8,056 nt of DNA from Bacteroidota bacterium (GTDB lineage: Bacteria; Bacteroidota; Bacteroidia; Bacteroidales; UBA1556). Shown piece by piece: positions 6,021 to 8,056 of the stretch. Numbering within the stretch: the stretch's first letter is position 1; the number at the start of each line of letters is the position of its first letter. The position numbers and the translations under genes were made by a program. The stretch lies in the NCBI GenBank assembly GCA_003648395.1, contig QMPB01000174.1, positions 1 through 8,056 of the forward strand, read 5' to 3'. The notes under the pieces are model-generated. The model saw only the letters and a program-made list of their open reading frames with translations, was not told where the DNA came from and made no database searches.

Positions 6021-6761
6021 TTACAATACGTTTGCTTCGTTTTTCAATGCGTCAAGTAAACCTTGTGCATCCTCTGCATCAAACATCTTAACAGCTGCTT
6101 TAGCTTGAGGAAGTTCAATTTCTACAACTTCTGTAAGAATATCACAGTCAACAGCAGGCATTACAGTAAGAGGTTTGCGACGAGCCATCATAATTCCACG
6201 CATTGCAGGAATTCGAGGATCAATAGCAATACCTTTTTGAACAGAAACTATCACTGGGCCTTCTACAGAAACAACTTCTTTCCCTCCATCTACTTCTCTA
6301 TCGATAACTAATTTGCCGCCATCTATATTTACGCCAGTAACTGCACCAATTGATGCATAACCAACTAACTCAGCCAACATTGCTCCAACAGCTATTCCAT
6401 TATAATCGGCACTTTCGAAACCAGTCATTATAATATCATAATTGCCAGCTTTCACAACTTCTGCAAGCTGTGTTGCTGTATAAAAAGCATCTTTTGCATC
6501 AGCATCTACTCTAAAACCATCATCAACACCCATCGCTAGTGCTTTGCGAATTGTTGGCTCCACGCCTACACCACCAACTGAGGCAACAGTTATTTTTTCA
6601 ATTCCGGCACCCGACTCTTTAAGCTCAAGTGCACGAGTAACAGCAAGCTCATCCCATGGATTCACAATCCATTGTACTCCTTCTGTCTGGAGTGCTGTGC
6701 CATCAAATTTTACTTTTGTCGTTGTATCTGGTACATTCGACACGCAAACTAAAATGTTCAT
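6021..6761 (-). CDS. etfB: Electron transfer flavoprotein subunit beta
   Basis: EtfB is the partner of EtfA; its known family role is to hold AMP or a second FAD and help dock the dehydrogenase. The product has 246 residues from the ATG at 6761 (MNILVCVSNVPDTTTKVKF, the normal family start). Core features are VNPWDELAVTRALELKE (33-49), TVASVGG (58-64), RKALAMGVDDGFRV (72-85), and the EtfB signature around VIDREVDGGKEVVSVEGPVIVS (152-173), then RIPAMRGIMMARRKPL (183-198). At 113-122, where many EtfB proteins have a Gln...Asp-rich nucleotide loop, this one has TGFESADYNG. An upstream in-frame start at 6845 would add 28 residues (including LRLAGINKTNN) unlike the family; I rejected it. The leader upstream is long and structured. 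etfA follows on the same strand. Confidence 0.94.
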   Translation of the reverse strand: MNILVCVSNVPDTTTKVKFDGTALQTEGVQWIVNPWDELAVTRALELKESGAGIEKITVASVGGVGVEPTIRKALAMGVDDGFRVDADAKDAFYTATQLAEVVKAGNYDIIMTGFESADYNGIAVGAMLAELVGYASIGAVTGVNIDGGKLVIDREVDGGKEVVSVEGPVIVSVQKGIAIDPRIPAMRGIMMARRKPLTVMPAVDCDILTEVVEIELPQAKAAVKMFDAEDAQGLLDALKNEANVL

Positions 6762-6778
6762 ATTATTTGTTTTATTTA

Positions 6779-6801
6779 TGCCTGCCAACCGCAGGTCGGT
6801 T
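6779..6801. repeat. GC-rich element with two alternative short hairpins in the etfB leader
   Basis: In otherwise AT-rich DNA, TGCCTGCCAACCGCAGGTCG and the bases just after it allow two mutually exclusive 5-bp stems with 5-nt loops: CCTGC with GCAGG (6781-6785/6791-6795) and AACCG with CGGTT (6787-6791/6797-6801). It ends 18 nt before the etfB ATG in transcript terms. Its base composition suggests a dispersed short repeat rather than native leader sequence. Confidence 0.5.
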
Positions 6802-6942
6802 TTATTTTTCTTAACCATATAAGACATAATAGAAATATAGAACACTTAAGCTCTTCTTCCTCCTATATCGTTTGGTTTATTATTTTGTGTTGTGTTTTGT
6901 TTTTATCAACCACATAAGACACTATAATGGCACAAAGTACAC
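6800..6942. repeat. Degenerate direct repeat pair upstream of etfB
   Basis: By eye, 6800-6825 and 6895-6920 agree at 22 of 26 positions with an offset of 95 bp; the best part is AACCA(T/C)ATAAGAC (12 of 13). Similarity continues more loosely with gaps to about 6845 and 6942, where both end near ACAC. The 69 bp between the well-aligned blocks is GT- and CT-rich with no coding signal. Confidence 0.6.
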
Positions 6943-7007
6943 AGGCCCTAATTATATGTTTTTATATGATTATCACAATTAATTACATTCACAATTATTA
7001 GTAATTG

Positions 7008-7015
7008 CAAATATA
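7008..7015 (-). promoter_or_regulatory. Possible -7 element for etfBA
   Basis: TATATTTG on the minus strand is the only exact TAnnTTTG match I found between etfB and the dehydrogenase gene. The expected -33 position falls inside the 28-bp palindrome and does not read TTTG. The start would be about 240 nt before the etfB ATG. Confidence 0.33.
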
Positions 7016-7020
7016 CTATA

Positions 7021-7048
7021 AAAATAGTACGCATGCGTACTATTTTTA
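7021..7048 (-). terminator. 28-bp perfect palindrome, probable terminator of the acyl-CoA dehydrogenase gene
   Basis: Each 14-nt arm mirrors the other exactly, centred on CGCATGCG with outer A and T runs (core TAGTACGCATGCGTACTA). It starts 18 nt after the dehydrogenase stop on the minus strand, and the minus transcript ends its stem in U residues, as a terminator would. It could work in both directions. Because it also sits just upstream of the possible etfBA -7 box, an operator role is an alternative. Confidence 0.65.
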
Positions 7049-7066
7049 TATAATTTTATATTTTAT

Positions 7067-8056
7067 TTATTTGATCAATTCTCGCGATATTACAATCTTT
7101 TGAATTTCTGAAGTTCCTTCATAAATTTGAGTAAGCTTAGCCTCTCTCATTAACCTTTCCACATGATACTCTCTTACGTATCCATATCCACCATGAATTT
7201 GCACAGCTTCCGTCGTTACTTCCATAGCAATATCAGCAGCATAACGCTTAGCCATAGCTGCAGCTTTATTAGCTTTAATACCATTATCTCGCATCCAAGC
7301 AGCTTTCAAACATAGGTTTTGTGCATTTTCGACCTTTACAGCCATATCAGCAAGTTTAAAAGCAATAGACTGATGATTAAATATTTCAGTACCAAATGAT
7401 TTGCGCTCCATCGAATACTTTAGTGCTAAATCCATAGCTCCCATCGCAATTCCCGTTGCCTGCGATGCAATACCAATTCTTCCCCCATTTAGCATATTCA
7501 TGGCAAACTTAAAACCAAAGCCATCCTCTCCTATTCTATTCTCTTTAGGAACTTTTACATCTGTAAACATTACAGAATGAGTATCCGAGCTACGCATTCC
7601 CATTTTATCTTCCTTAGGGCCTAAAGAAATACCATCGCTATGGCGATCTACTATAAATACATTAATTCCTTTATGGCCTTTCTCAGGATGAGTCATTGCC
7701 ATTACAAGATATACATCTGCAGAATTTGCATTAGTAATCCAGTTCTTCACTCCATTTATTAGGTAGTAATCACCCATATCCTCAGCAGTAGTTTTTTGCT
7801 TTGTTGCATCAGAACCAGCTTCAGGCTCAGATAATAAAAATGCTCCAATTGATGTTCCATCAGCTACTGGCACAAGGTATTTCTCTTTTTGAGCTTCAGT
7901 GCCATAAGTTTCTAAACCATGGTTTATCAATGAATTATTCACCGACATTATTACTGCCATTGAAGCATCTACCTTAGCTATTTCCATCATTGCCAATGAA
8001 TAAGCTACTGTATCCATTCCACTTCCACCGTATTTGGGGTCGGTCATCATTCCTAA
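7067..8056 (-). CDS. Acyl-CoA dehydrogenase, short-chain/butyryl-CoA type (5' end outside the window)
   Basis: This FAD enzyme makes the alpha,beta double bond in acyl-CoA thioesters and gives the electrons to ETF. The frame is open through the window edge (LG before MMTDPKYGGSGMD), so the N-terminal part, about 50 residues by family length of roughly 380, is missing; the ATG at 8050 is internal. Counting from that Met: PKYGGSGMD (5-13), signature FLLSEPEAGSDATK (71-84), NGVKNWITNA (99-108), MGMRSSDTHSV (150-160), RKSFG (216-220), second signature QIHGGYGYVREYHVERLMREAK (284-305) and QIYEGTSEIQKIVI (308-321). Glu311 in YEGTSEIQ is at the position of the catalytic base in short-chain and butyryl-CoA dehydrogenases. 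Chain-length preference cannot be fixed from sequence alone. etfB and etfA follow on the same strand after a 305-bp gap with a probable terminator, so the three act together but may be transcribed separately. Confidence 0.95.
   Translation of the reverse strand, partial: LGMMTDPKYGGSGMDTVAYSLAMMEIAKVDASMAVIMSVNNSLINHGLETYGTEAQKEKYLVPVADGTSIGAFLLSEPEAGSDATKQKTTAEDMGDYYLINGVKNWITNANSADVYLVMAMTHPEKGHKGINVFIVDRHSDGISLGPKEDKMGMRSSDTHSVMFTDVKVPKENRIGEDGFGFKFAMNMLNGGRIGIASQATGIAMGAMDLALKYSMERKSFGTEIFNHQSIAFKLADMAVKVENAQNLCLKAAWMRDNGIKANKAAAMAKRYAADIAMEVTTEAVQIHGGYGYVREYHVERLMREAKLTQIYEGTSEIQKIVISRELIK

Larger units (their letters stand above)
6762..7066 (-). other. Gene-free 305-bp interval upstream of etfB
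   Basis: No open frame here looks like a gene. Going from the dehydrogenase end toward etfB it holds the 28-bp palindrome (7048-7021), a -7-like box (7015-7008), a stretch of plain AT-rich sequence, a degenerate direct repeat pair (6895-6942 and 6800-6845) and a GC-rich double hairpin element (6801-6779) just before the etfB start. If the box is used, etfB has a leader of about 240 nt. Confidence 0.7.

Noticed and set aside
6063..6822. Plus-strand frames opposite etfB (6063-6311 and 6544-6822)
   Set aside because: They are antisense to a conserved gene and rich in His, Ser, Thr and Asn, as expected from reading that gene's codons backwards.
6762..6845. A 28-residue N-terminal extension of EtfB
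   Set aside because: The family starts at MNILVCVSNVPD, and the extension is translated from repeat and hairpin DNA.
6762..7007. A riboswitch in the long etfB leader
   Set aside because: I found no recognisable conserved core of a known class; the structured parts are repeats and short hairpins.

Overview
The window looks like chromosomal DNA of an AT-rich member of the Bacteroidota. Three things point there: DUF3078 and DUF1573 genes, which are typical of that phylum; promoter boxes of the Bacteroidota form TAnnTTTG in front of most transcription units; and weak Shine-Dalgarno signals throughout. I see no rRNA, tRNA, CRISPR array, insertion sequence or phage gene.

Layout from left to right. 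(a) 1-1156, minus strand: two tandem paralogous genes for secreted proteins. The first in transcription order (131-1156) is complete and has a beta-helix composition; only the first 29 codons of the second are in the window. (b) 1157-1456: divergent intergenic region with a well-formed minus-strand promoter and a probable plus-strand promoter. (c) 1457-2761, plus: a stand-alone lysine-ketoglutarate reductase, the first enzyme of lysine breakdown through saccharopine, closed by a strong terminator. (d) 2896-3834, plus: a DUF3078 outer-membrane-type protein that starts at TTG. (e) 3835-4063: a perfect 70-bp direct repeat whose two copies flank a hairpin; the second copy runs into the -7 box of the next gene. 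(f) 4064-4891, plus: a DUF1573 lipoprotein followed by yajC, probably one operon. (g) 4908-4944: a strong hairpin shared by yajC and the convergent etfA. (h) 4967-8056, minus: acyl-CoA dehydrogenase (5' end cut by the window edge), then etfB, then etfA.

Functionally, the right third encodes the enzyme and electron carrier for flavin-linked acyl-CoA oxidation: the dehydrogenase passes electrons to EtfAB, which normally feeds the quinone pool. The lysine enzyme may supply substrate indirectly, because lysine breakdown through saccharopine can lead to glutaryl-CoA, but the window does not show that link. DUF1573 and YajC belong to the cell envelope and the Sec export machinery.

The protein-coding content is ordinary. 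The unusual material is in the gaps: the 70-bp duplication around a promoter, two sets of repeats before and inside etfBA, a 28-bp perfect palindrome upstream of etfB, and a GC-rich element with two alternative hairpins in the etfB leader. I do not see a clearly new biological system.
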